A stretch of DNA of 10,546 bases from Lachnospiraceae bacterium (lineage in GTDB: Bacteria > Bacillota_A > Clostridia > Lachnospirales > Lachnospiraceae), in the NCBI GenBank assembly GCA_016281675.1, contig JAEEJD010000031.1, positions 1 to 10,546 on the forward strand, written 5' to 3'. Shown in pieces: positions 1 to 6,975 of this stretch (the stretch's first letter is position 1; every line of letters begins with the position of its first letter). The notes under the pieces were generated by a model, which saw only the letters and a program-made list of their open reading frames with translations, did not search any database and was not told where the DNA came from. The position numbers were made by a program, and so were the translations under genes.

Positions 1-1246
1 ACGTTACATCCTTGACCGGAGAATATCCTGTAAGCCAGTCGGTGATCGTGTAGTCATGCGCGAATTCCTCCGTGTAATCACGCGGGAAATACGCCTGCGA
101 TGTCGTCACGCCCCACTTATATGTTCCCTCATCGGGCTCAAGTTCGCCCATGAGGATCTTAAACAGAGTCGTCTTGGCAAGTTCGTTCGTTCCGACAAAA
201 GCAACCTTGTCGTCGTGTCCGAGAATGAACGAAATGTTGTCGAGAACCTTAACGCCGTCGATCGTCTTGCTGATCCCCTCCACGGTCAGGACCTCGTTTC
301 CTATCTCCCTGTCAGGGCGAAAATCAATGTACGGATACTTACGGCTTGAAGGTTTGATCGTGTCAAGTTCGATCTTTTCGAGTGCTCTCTTACGGCTCGT
401 AGCCTGCTTTGATTTGGAGGCATTCGCCGAAAATCGTGAGATGAATTCCTGCAGTTCCTTGATCTTCTCTTCCTTCTTCTTGTTTGCTTCCTTCATCTGC
501 TGAATGAGCAGCTGACTCGACTCGTACCAGAAATCGTAGTTACCGGCATAAAGCTGGATCTTGCCGTAGTCGATATCCGCGGTATGTGTGCATACCTTGT
601 TCAGGAAATATCTGTCATGGCTGACAACGATGACGGTATTGTCAAAATTTATGAGGAACTCCTCGAGCCACTCTATCGCATCAAGATCAAGGTGGTTGGT
701 AGGCTCCTCGAGAAGGAGTATATCGGGATTGCCGAACAATGCTCTTGCAAGCAGGACCTTGACCTTCTGCGGTCCCGCAAGGTCACCTACAAGACTGTAG
801 TGAACGTCTGTCTCTATACCGAGTCCGTTAAGGAGTGTTGCCGCGTTTGATTCGGCCTCCCATCCGTCCATCTCCGCAAACTCGGCTTCAAGTTCGCTCG
901 CACGGATACCGTCTTCATCGGAGAAATCCTCCTTGGCGTAGATAGCGTCCTTCTCCTTCATAACGTCATACAGGCGCTGATTGCCCATGATGACCGTATC
1001 TATTACAGTGTATGCGTCGTATTTGAAATGATCCTGTTCGAGTACCGACAGACGCTGTCCCGGCGTTATCGCGATATCACCGTTCGTCGTGTCGAGTTCT
1101 CCCGACAATATCTTCAAAAAAGTTGACTTACCTGCGCCGTTGGCGCCGATAAGTCCGTAGCAGTTACCTTCGGTGAACTTAATGTTCACATCTTCAAACA
1201 GGGCCTTCTTACCGACCCTGTACGTCACGTTGTTAGCACTTATCAT
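1..1246 (-). CDS. ABC-F family ATPase, YkpA/YbiT-like (partial, C-terminus beyond left edge)
   Basis: This is a soluble duplicated-ATPase protein without membrane segments. ABC-F proteins bind the ribosomal E-site region and modulate translation, and some give antibiotic resistance. The visible 415 residues start at ATG 1244-1246, preceded by an AGGAG site. Domain 1 has a canonical Walker A (GANGAGKS, residues 34-41), a Walker B followed by DEPTNHLD (about 177-187) and the switch His in VVSHD (about 207-211). The signature is degenerate: LAGPQ at about 156-160 instead of LSGGQ. A charged, Lys/Glu-rich linker at about 245-295 separates the domains, as expected for ABC-F. Domain 2 begins near 320, and its Walker A reads GTNELAKT (352-359), lacking the second Gly before Lys. 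From memory this pattern marks the YkpA/YbiT-like subgroup rather than a damaged gene. The family is usually about 520-545 aa, so roughly 120 residues are missing. It is the last visible gene of the operon, 29 bp after the small acidic gene. A resistance role is not supported. Confidence 0.93.
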   Translation of the reverse strand, partial: MISANNVTYRVGKKALFEDVNIKFTEGNCYGLIGANGAGKSTFLKILSGELDTTNGDIAITPGQRLSVLEQDHFKYDAYTVIDTVIMGNQRLYDVMKEKDAIYAKEDFSDEDGIRASELEAEFAEMDGWEAESNAATLLNGLGIETDVHYSLVGDLAGPQKVKVLLARALFGNPDILLLEEPTNHLDLDAIEWLEEFLINFDNTVIVVSHDRYFLNKVCTHTADIDYGKIQLYAGNYDFWYESSQLLIQQMKEANKKKEEKIKELQEFISRFSANASKSKQATSRKRALEKIELDTIKPSSRKYPYIDFRPDREIGNEVLTVEGISKTIDGVKVLDNISFILGHDDKVAFVGTNELAKTTLFKILMGELEPDEGTYKWGVTTSQAYFPRDYTEEFAHDYTITDWLTGYSPVKDVT

Positions 1247-1275
1247 AATATTGTTCTCCTACTATTGGTTGAGGC

Positions 1276-1533
1276 TCAGGCATTTACCACAAGGAAACGT
1301 CCGTCCGGAAGTGTGAACACCTCCGCCTGCTGCTCGATCTCCTCATCGGTCATTCCGTCCGTATCAACACCCATTTCATCAAAGTACTCGATGACCTCCT
1401 CGATCGTCTCCACGACCTCGGCCATTGAATCTTCGAGGAAATCCTGTGCTTCATCGGGTGTCGACGCCACTTCGTCGTCAAACAGCTGATTCTGGTTTTC
1501 CAGGAAATAATTGATGACTTCCTTATCAAACAT
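1276..1533 (-). CDS. Small acidic protein of unknown function (85 aa)
   Basis: I do not recognise a characterised family. The product is very rich in Asp and Glu, apparently mostly helical, with no signal peptide, membrane segment or Cys. Its C-terminus is different in character: a short EVFTLPDGRFLVVNA segment (about 71-85) that looks like a beta hairpin around a PDG turn. The ATG at 1531-1533 is preceded by a strong AGGGAGGA site at good spacing, which supports real translation. The gene lies between ppk (30 bp gap) and the ABC-F gene (29 bp gap), on the same strand and presumably in the same transcript. I faintly recall similar Lachnospiraceae proteins carrying an automatic 'glyoxalase' label; no metal-binding glyoxalase motif is visible, so I do not adopt that name. 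Confidence 0.8.
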   Translation of the reverse strand: MFDKEVINYFLENQNQLFDDEVASTPDEAQDFLEDSMAEVVETIEEVIEYFDEMGVDTDGMTDEEIEQQAEVFTLPDGRFLVVNA

Positions 1534-1563
1534 ATTCCGTCCTCCCTAAATCCCTTATCTCTT

Positions 1564-3678
1564 CTACTGGTTCGTACCTTCTATCGGAATGAACACCCTG
1601 CTGTTCTCCACCGGATCTTTCGTATCGACAAGACTTGCCGCCCATTCACAGAATGATTTCTGAGCACTCACAAGATCCCTGCCCCTTCGGTCGAGTCTCT
1701 CGTATGTTCCGTCCGAAAGTTCTATCCTCGCCTTCTCGGTGTCCGAAAGAAGTGTTCCGAGTATATAAATTACCCTTTCCTTGAGTGATTCGTCAAGTAT
1801 CGGGAACATTATCTCTACACGCTTTAAGAGATTTCTCGGCATCCAGTCGGATGAACCGCAGTAAACTTCACTGTTTCCGGCATTCTCAAAATAGAATATC
1901 CTGCTGTGTTCCAGAAAATCACCCACGATGCTTCGCACCGTGATATTCTCCGAAACGCCTTTGATGCCCGGTTTGAGACAGCATATTCCGCGAACGATCA
2001 GTTCTATCTTAACCCCCGCACACGATGCATCATAGAGTGCGCGTATAACTTCACGATCACAGATCGAATTGACTTTGGCCACTATGTGCGAACGTTTTCC
2101 GTCACGCGCGTTTGCCGCTTCCCTGCCTATAAGATGAATGAACCTGTCCTTGAGCCACAACGGTGCGAGTACAAGACGGTTCCAGTACAGAGGCTCCGAA
2201 TAACCGCTCAGCATGTTGAATACGGCGGTCGCATCCTCACCTATCTGCTCCGAACACGTCAGAAGACCGACATCCGTGTACAGCTTGGCCGTGCTGTCAT
2301 TGTAGTTACCCGTTCCGAGATGAACGTATCTCCTGATACCGTCCTCCTCACGGCGTACGACAAGCGTGATCTTACAGTGAGTCTTCAGGCCGACAAGACC
2401 GTATATTACATGACATCCGGCCTGCTCAAGCTTGCGCGCCCAGACAATGTTGTGCTCCTCGTCAAAACGTGCCTTAAGTTCAACGAGAACCGTAACCTGT
2501 TTGCCGTTCTCGGCGGCCTCCGCAAGGGCAGCGATTATGGGTGAATTACCGCTGACACGGTAGAGTGTCTGTTTGATGGCAAGCACGTCCGGATCCTTGG
2601 CCGCGCTCTTTACGAAATCAATGACCGGATCGAATGTCTGGTACGGATGATGCATCAGAATATCATGAAGCCTTATCGATGCGAATATGTCCTCACCGTC
2701 CCCTATCTCGGGTACGGGCTTGGGAATATACGGAGCGGTCTTCAGATGATCGAACCCGTCAAGGCCGTACAGTTTCATTAAAAATGTCAGGTCTATAGGT
2801 CCCGCGATCCTGTATATACTGTCACGGCGAACCGACAGTTCCTTAGCAAGCACGTTCATCAGATCGGGATCGATGTCGTCGGCAACTTCGAGCCTGATGA
2901 CTTCACCCCACTGTCTCTTCTTGATCTGCTTCTCTATCTCTTTAAGAAGATCCGCCGCTTCCTCCTCGTCAATCGTAAGGTCGGCGTTTCTCATTATCCT
3001 GTACGGATATGCACATACAACATCATAGTTGAGGAAGAGCTTTGACATGTTACGCTCGATGACTTCCTCGAGAAGTATGAATGTGCGCCCGTCAAATGTA
3101 GGGATCTCGACTATACGGCTGAGTCCTCCGGGAACCTGAACCGTTGCGAAATCGTGCGCTTCTTCTCCCTTCTTGCTGATCAGAGCACCGATATTGAGTG
3201 TCTGGTTACGCACGAGCGGGAACGGTCTTGAAGAGTCCACTGCCATCGGGGTCAGTACCGGATATACCTCTTCTTCAAAATACCTGTCGACATACTCTCC
3301 CTGTTCCGCCGTAAGATCCTCATGCTTCGTGATGAAACGGATCCCGTTTGCTTCCATGAGCGGCAGGAGTGTGTGCATCAGCACAAAATACTGTGTCTCA
3401 ACAAGTTCATGCGTCTTGTGTGCGACCGCGTCAAGCTGCTCATCGATCGTCATGCCGGCGATGTCACGCTTTGAATAACCCGCATGTTTCATGTCGATAA
3501 GAGAAGCCACCCTGACCATGAAAAATTCATCCAGATTGGATGCCGTTATCGACAAAAACTTCAGTCTCTCCATGAGCGGGTTGGTCGTATCGGTCGCCTC
3601 GCCGAGCACTCTCTCGTCGAACATCAGCCACGACAGTTCCCTGTTCACATAGTAATCTCTGTTGTCGAATTCTTTCAT
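1564..3678 (-). CDS. ppk: Polyphosphate kinase 1
   Basis: Ppk1 reversibly transfers the gamma phosphate of ATP to a growing inorganic polyphosphate chain through a phospho-histidine intermediate. The 704-aa length matches the family (E. coli about 688). The N-terminal domain opens with NRELSWLMF and carries SNLDEFF, whose Asn48 matches the E. coli ATP-contacting Asn45. Residues matching E. coli Arg375 and Arg405 are Arg374 (LYR) and Arg404 (KARFDEE). The phosphate-accepting His is His434 in LKTHCK; the conserved HLGTGNYN motif gives His453, and HSRIFYF gives His591, corresponding to E. coli His435, His454 and His592. All catalytic residues I can check are present, so the enzyme should be active. 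It starts at ATG 3676-3678, only 5 bp after the ppx stop, with an AAGG-type ribosome site inside the end of ppx, which suggests coupled translation. Pairing with ppx is a classic arrangement. Confidence 0.98.
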   Translation of the reverse strand: MKEFDNRDYYVNRELSWLMFDERVLGEATDTTNPLMERLKFLSITASNLDEFFMVRVASLIDMKHAGYSKRDIAGMTIDEQLDAVAHKTHELVETQYFVLMHTLLPLMEANGIRFITKHEDLTAEQGEYVDRYFEEEVYPVLTPMAVDSSRPFPLVRNQTLNIGALISKKGEEAHDFATVQVPGGLSRIVEIPTFDGRTFILLEEVIERNMSKLFLNYDVVCAYPYRIMRNADLTIDEEEAADLLKEIEKQIKKRQWGEVIRLEVADDIDPDLMNVLAKELSVRRDSIYRIAGPIDLTFLMKLYGLDGFDHLKTAPYIPKPVPEIGDGEDIFASIRLHDILMHHPYQTFDPVIDFVKSAAKDPDVLAIKQTLYRVSGNSPIIAALAEAAENGKQVTVLVELKARFDEEHNIVWARKLEQAGCHVIYGLVGLKTHCKITLVVRREEDGIRRYVHLGTGNYNDSTAKLYTDVGLLTCSEQIGEDATAVFNMLSGYSEPLYWNRLVLAPLWLKDRFIHLIGREAANARDGKRSHIVAKVNSICDREVIRALYDASCAGVKIELIVRGICCLKPGIKGVSENITVRSIVGDFLEHSRIFYFENAGNSEVYCGSSDWMPRNLLKRVEIMFPILDESLKERVIYILGTLLSDTEKARIELSDGTYERLDRRGRDLVSAQKSFCEWAASLVDTKDPVENSRVFIPIEGTNQ

Positions 3679-3683
3679 ACTCT

Positions 3684-5216
3684 TTACCTTCGTTTATATT
3701 TGAGCACGGGTCTTATCGAGAATACCTCTTCGAACAGTGACGCTTTCCTGAAGAAAAATCCCTGCTCAAGATCGATATCATCCACCGTATATACATTCAC
3801 AACAAGTTCATCGCCCTTCACCGAAAACCTGACATCATTGACCTTGGTCCTGTAACTTCTGCAGACCCCGTCGGCTATCCTGAAGAGTGCCGACAGCTTT
3901 GCTATCTTCAGATAACTTCCTTTGTCAAGGAGCGACTTTGCCGCAAGTTCATTGTAATACTCAAACTGTACCTTATTAAACCGTACGATGTTCGCGACTA
4001 TCTCACGTTCCGTATGCGACAGCCCGATCATCTCGGTTGCCATGATGATGTCGTATCCGCACTCCGCACCGGCTTCTATGCTCACGTACCTTCCGCAGTC
4101 GTTAAGCAGCGATGCGATACGAAGAAGCAGCTTGTCACGTTTTCCCATTCCGTGAATCTTACGAGTCGAATCAAACAGATCGCATGCGACACGTTCGATC
4201 AGCGCGTTCCTGTCCTCATTTCCCTGATAACGCTTGGACATTGCTTTTGCACAGGCTATTATATCGTTTTCAAAATCGTGCCCGTAATGTATGAGCTTTT
4301 CCTTCTCGGCGTATTCGTATGCCATACCGTCGCAAAGCGATATTCCCGGCGACCATACGGTCTCCGCTTTTGTGATCTTGATGACACGCGCCACCAAGGT
4401 TATCGCCGGAAGAAGGAGCGGGACGGTCTCCTCGTTAATGCCGTATTCCTTGGCGATCTCTCCCTTTGTCATTGTCTTGAGATCGGAATACATTTCTTTG
4501 AGTCCCGCAGCTGTAAACGATCTTTCCTTTGAGCCTTTGTGATAAAGCATCGCCGAAACGTAATCATCTATTAGGATCAGATTCCTGATCGTCCTGCCTT
4601 TAAGGTATAATTTCCTGAATGCCTGAAGCTGATTGTCTATGAGTTCCTTCAGGATACCCTCCATGTCACGGGTCTTTGGCTGAAGAGCCGCAAGCATATC
4701 CATCGCACGCAGCACGCCGAGACGTATGTTCTGAGTCGTAACAAGCGCCTCGTTGTCAAACAGCGATATCTGTATACTGCCGCCGCCGATATCGACTATC
4801 GCACATCCTTCGCGGATGAACTCATCGAAGCGTGATCCTTTGATCGCAGCTGCTTTATAGTGAAGGAATCTCTGCTCCGAATTGGACAAAACATCCAGCT
4901 TGATGCCTGTGCGGAGCTTGATCTGTTCCGTAATTATGGCGGTGTTCTTCGTCTCCCTGATCGCGCTCGTTCCGTAGGCCTTGTAATCATCGACTTTGTA
5001 GGATCTCATTATCGATGAAAAATCAGCGAGCACATCACACAACTCATCCATATGATCCGTCGTTATGATACCGTTCTGATACGTGTCGGTACCGAGTTCT
5101 ATTGAATGGCGGATATGATCGATCTCTTTGACGTTTCCTTTGCCGGAAAACTCGAATATCTTCATACCGAGTTCGTAGCTTCCGACATCAATTGCGGCAA
5201 ATGTGCGAACTGCCAT
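3684..5216 (-). CDS. ppx: Exopolyphosphatase / guanosine pentaphosphatase, Ppx/GppA family with HD-like C-terminal domain
   Basis: Ppx/GppA enzymes release phosphate from the ends of polyphosphate, and some hydrolyse pppGpp to ppGpp. The 510-aa product has the ASKHA fold: phosphate-1 loop AIDVGSYEL (8-16), YGTSAIRETKN (81-91), the likely catalytic Glu114 in SNSEQ (E. coli Glu121), and the phosphate-2 loop DIGGGS (142-147). Most family members then have Thr-Glu; here it is Ile-Gln (148-149). A helical HD-like domain occupies about 310-460. There the metal-binding His-Asp pair reads Asn-Asp (LLNDCG, 370-375), so this domain is probably not a phosphohydrolase and more likely binds polymer or regulates. 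The start at 5214-5216 follows an AGGGAGGA site overlapping the stop of the preceding ATPase gene (1 bp gap). Co-transcription with ppk supports a polyphosphate role over a purely pppGpp one, but the substrate cannot be settled from sequence. Confidence 0.93.
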   Translation of the reverse strand: MAVRTFAAIDVGSYELGMKIFEFSGKGNVKEIDHIRHSIELGTDTYQNGIITTDHMDELCDVLADFSSIMRSYKVDDYKAYGTSAIRETKNTAIITEQIKLRTGIKLDVLSNSEQRFLHYKAAAIKGSRFDEFIREGCAIVDIGGGSIQISLFDNEALVTTQNIRLGVLRAMDMLAALQPKTRDMEGILKELIDNQLQAFRKLYLKGRTIRNLILIDDYVSAMLYHKGSKERSFTAAGLKEMYSDLKTMTKGEIAKEYGINEETVPLLLPAITLVARVIKITKAETVWSPGISLCDGMAYEYAEKEKLIHYGHDFENDIIACAKAMSKRYQGNEDRNALIERVACDLFDSTRKIHGMGKRDKLLLRIASLLNDCGRYVSIEAGAECGYDIIMATEMIGLSHTEREIVANIVRFNKVQFEYYNELAAKSLLDKGSYLKIAKLSALFRIADGVCRSYRTKVNDVRFSVKGDELVVNVYTVDDIDLEQGFFFRKASLFEEVFSIRPVLKYKRR

Positions 5217-5217
5217 C

Positions 5218-6507
5218 TTATCCTCCCTGTTTCATTCCCCTTAAATGATCTATGAACTGTTGCGCCGTTCTTCCCGAAAGACCGCCGTGGGACAGTTCCC
5301 ACTTATTGGCTTCAAGAAGCAGTTCCTCTTCATCCATTGTTATGCCGTATCTGTCGGCAAGTGCGGTTACTATAGCATCGAACTGTTTCTTGTCGGGACG
5401 GGCAAAGAATATCGTCTCCCCGAATCTGTATGCGAGTGACAGTTTCTCCTGAACCGTGTCGTTCGTATGAAGATCATCATCACGATCATCTTTGTCGGAA
5501 TACTTCTCACGCACTATGTGGCGTCTGTTACTCGTCGCATATATGAGAATATTGTCGGGCTTCTTCTCGAGACCGCCTTCGATGACCGCTTTGAGGTATT
5601 TGTAATCGGTCTCAAAATCTTCAAACGACAGATCGTCCATGTAGATTATGAAACGGTAATTACGGTTCTTGATCTGCGCGATGATATCATTCAGATATCT
5701 GAATTGATGCTTATAGACTTCGATAACCCTGAGTCCCCTGTCGTAATATCTGTTCAAAATTCCTTTGATACTGCTGGATTTACCGGTTCCGGCATCACCG
5801 AACAGAAGACAGTTGTTGCACGGTCTTCCCTCAATGAACGCCTCGGTGTTGTCCGTCAGTTTCTTCTTGGCGCTCTCATATCCGACAAGATCCTCGAGAT
5901 ATACATGGGTAATATTTGTGATCGGTTCTATGACCGCGCAGTTTCCCGATGTGTCCACACGAAAAGCTTTGTGAAGGCCGAACTTTCCGACACCGAACGT
6001 GCCGTAGAAATCTGATACGAGATCGGAAAACTCTCCGTCGGTTTGCGCCTTCGCTAGATTATCGCGAAGTTCGATGATCCTGTCGCGAATACGGCTGTTG
6101 AACATCTTCGATCTTCCGTCGGGCTTAACGTATTCCGAAATGAGCGGAGCAAAATGCGTACCGCACTTTTCATCAAGTTTATTCAGGTCAAGAGCAAAGA
6201 GCCTGCGGAAAATACCAAGGTCGCAAAGTGCGACTTCGCCGACCGTCCCTTCAACTTTTCCCTTCATCTCGCATGAAGTCGAAAACGCATTCTCATTGTT
6301 GGCGATCAGATACGTCAGATAAGCCTGCCAGATATTTCCGGCATAACCGTGACTGACTGCAAGCTCGGTAAGAGAACCCGCAAAAGTGTTGATAAGAGCG
6401 GACGCTTCATGATCATCTTCAAAGCCGCCCTCATCTATACGAAGGGCCGCTTCAAGTATGTCACCGTGTTTGAAGTTGCGATATAAAACAAGATCACTGA
6501 TTCGCAT
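5218..6507 (-). CDS. AAA+ ATPase, DUF815 family
   Basis: This is a cytoplasmic P-loop ATPase of the DUF815 family, whose cellular role is not established to my knowledge. The 429-aa product has an N-terminal region of about 190 residues, mostly helical and without an obvious known domain, followed by the AAA+ core. The core shows Walker A GDAGTGKS (237-244), Walker B IIYMDD (287-292), a sensor-1-like segment ATSNRRH (324-330), which with the following REK is very characteristic of DUF815, and a sensor-2-like GLSGRTAQQ (409-417). I choose ATG at 6505-6507 because GGAG sits 6 nt upstream. A longer reading from TTG at 6535-6537 adds 10 residues but has a poor ribosome site. With the chosen start the gene overlaps the chorismate mutase stop by 14 bp, and it ends 1 bp before ppx. 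The tight coupling suggests a function joined to Ppx/Ppk, but that is inference. Confidence 0.93.
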   Translation of the reverse strand: MRISDLVLYRNFKHGDILEAALRIDEGGFEDDHEASALINTFAGSLTELAVSHGYAGNIWQAYLTYLIANNENAFSTSCEMKGKVEGTVGEVALCDLGIFRRLFALDLNKLDEKCGTHFAPLISEYVKPDGRSKMFNSRIRDRIIELRDNLAKAQTDGEFSDLVSDFYGTFGVGKFGLHKAFRVDTSGNCAVIEPITNITHVYLEDLVGYESAKKKLTDNTEAFIEGRPCNNCLLFGDAGTGKSSSIKGILNRYYDRGLRVIEVYKHQFRYLNDIIAQIKNRNYRFIIYMDDLSFEDFETDYKYLKAVIEGGLEKKPDNILIYATSNRRHIVREKYSDKDDRDDDLHTNDTVQEKLSLAYRFGETIFFARPDKKQFDAIVTALADRYGITMDEEELLLEANKWELSHGGLSGRTAQQFIDHLRGMKQGG

Positions 6508-6865
6508 CTGTATCTCCGAAATTTCCCAGAACCTCAAGATCTATTCCGACCGGCTCACCGTCCCAGTTAAAATCATCAAACCCGTCATCGGACAGTCCCA
6601 TCATCTCCTCCTGCAGTTCCCTGCTTGCCTGCATGAGTGTTATGAACAGCTGTGCCGCTCCGTCGGCGTACTTCTTGTTGGAAACGGAAGCAAACACTTC
6701 ATCAAGCTTGGCATCCTCTCTTGCCGCATCGTATACGGGAAGATTGTTTTCCATCTTGTATTCGCCGATGGATCTGACCACATCCATACGTTCTTCATAA
6801 AGCTTAAGTATCTTCGAGTCGATCTCATCGATCCGGGAACGAAGTTTCTTCATATCTGCTGCCAT
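6494..6865 (-). CDS. Chorismate mutase, AroQ (type II) helical family, with acidic C-terminal tail
   Basis: The enzyme rearranges chorismate to prephenate, the committed step toward phenylalanine and tyrosine. Residues 1-90 are the all-helical AroQ domain. Aligned by eye with the E. coli P-protein mutase domain, the substrate-binding residues are all present: Arg9, Arg26, Lys37, Asp46, Arg49, Glu50, Ser81 and Gln85 (E. coli Arg11, Arg28, Lys39, Asp48, Arg51, Glu52, Ser84 and Gln88). It is monofunctional, with no prephenate dehydratase, dehydrogenase or DAHP synthase domain. After the domain there is a tail of about 33 residues, rich in Asp, Gly and Phe/Trp (DDGFDDFNWDGE, about 92-103), not typical of the core family. 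The ATG at 6863-6865 is preceded by GGAGG at 6-nt spacing. It is the first gene of the operon, directly downstream of the promoter region, and its end overlaps the DUF815 ATPase start. Confidence 0.92.
   Translation of the reverse strand: MAADMKKLRSRIDEIDSKILKLYEERMDVVRSIGEYKMENNLPVYDAAREDAKLDEVFASVSNKKYADGAAQLFITLMQASRELQEEMMGLSDDGFDDFNWDGEPVGIDLEVLGNFGDTDANQ
6514..6517 (-). promoter_or_regulatory. Ribosome binding site that decides the DUF815 ATPase start
   Basis: GGAG on the minus strand lies 6 nt upstream of ATG 6505-6507 and inside the 3' end of the chorismate mutase gene. The alternative TTG 30 nt upstream has only a weak GGAA-like element before it. This favours the shorter 429-aa product. 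Confidence 0.7.
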
Positions 6866-6885
6866 ATCTCACCTCCGACCCGTAT

Positions 6886-6921
6886 AGTATAACATATATA
6901 GACGTTGTTTTCTTTCATCAA
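6886..6921 (-). promoter_or_regulatory. Putative promoter of the chorismate mutase-ATPase-ppx-ppk operon
   Basis: Reading the minus strand, an extended -10 element TGTTATACT occupies 6894-6886, which would start transcription near 6879 and leave a leader of about 14 nt containing the GGAGG site. An alternative reading is TTGATG (6921-6916), a 17-nt spacer and TATATG (6898-6893). Both are sigma-70/SigA-like. The choice between them cannot be made by eye. The elements overlap the divergent plus-strand promoter. Confidence 0.55.
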
Positions 6922-6933
6922 AAATGATAAAAT
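6905..6933 (+). promoter_or_regulatory. Putative SigA promoter of the zinc-ribbon membrane protein gene
   Basis: TTGTTT at 6905-6910 and TAAAAT at 6928-6933 are separated by exactly 17 nt, a good SigA-type match. Transcription would begin near 6940, giving a leader of about 36 nt that holds the strong AAAGGAGG ribosome site. The spacer contains the possible -35 (TTGATG, minus strand) of the divergent operon. Confidence 0.65.
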
Positions 6934-6960
6934 AACAATTGGTTTTACAGTATTTTTACT

Positions 6961-6968
6961 AAAGGAGG
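6961..6968 (+). promoter_or_regulatory. Near-perfect Shine-Dalgarno site
   Basis: AAAGGAGG lies 7 nt upstream of ATG 6976-6978. It is the strongest ribosome binding site in the window and fixes the start of the zinc-ribbon protein. Confidence 0.85.
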
Positions 6969-6975
6969 TTTTATC

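Noticed and set aside
56..850. Several plus-strand open frames in the first kilobase
   Set aside because: The minus strand here encodes a continuous ABC-F protein with Walker motifs at the expected places; the plus frames overlap each other and carry no recognisable domain.
1..1246. ABC-F gene as an antibiotic-resistance determinant
   Set aside because: Motif details place it with the YkpA/YbiT-like housekeeping group, and the interdomain linker gives no visible sign of a specialised resistance protein.
1906..2544. Plus-strand open frame of 212 codons antisense to ppk
   Set aside because: It lies wholly opposite the conserved C-terminal half of polyphosphate kinase, has no convincing ribosome site or family resemblance, and is explained as a shadow of codon bias in the real gene.
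4014..4532. Plus-strand open frame of 172 codons antisense to ppx
   Set aside because: It is opposite a clear Ppx coding sequence and its translation is Cys/His-rich without domain pattern, typical of a shadow frame.
5467..6015. Plus-strand open frame of 182 codons antisense to the DUF815 ATPase
   Set aside because: It lies opposite the Walker motifs of the ATPase. The hydrophobic start (IIITIIFVGILL) is a reverse-strand reading of Asp/Asn-rich codons, not a real signal or membrane segment.
6930..6960. AT-rich leader before the zinc-ribbon gene considered as a riboswitch or small RNA
   Set aside because: Only about 36 nt separate the predicted transcription start from the ATG, too short for a known riboswitch, and I see no stable stem.
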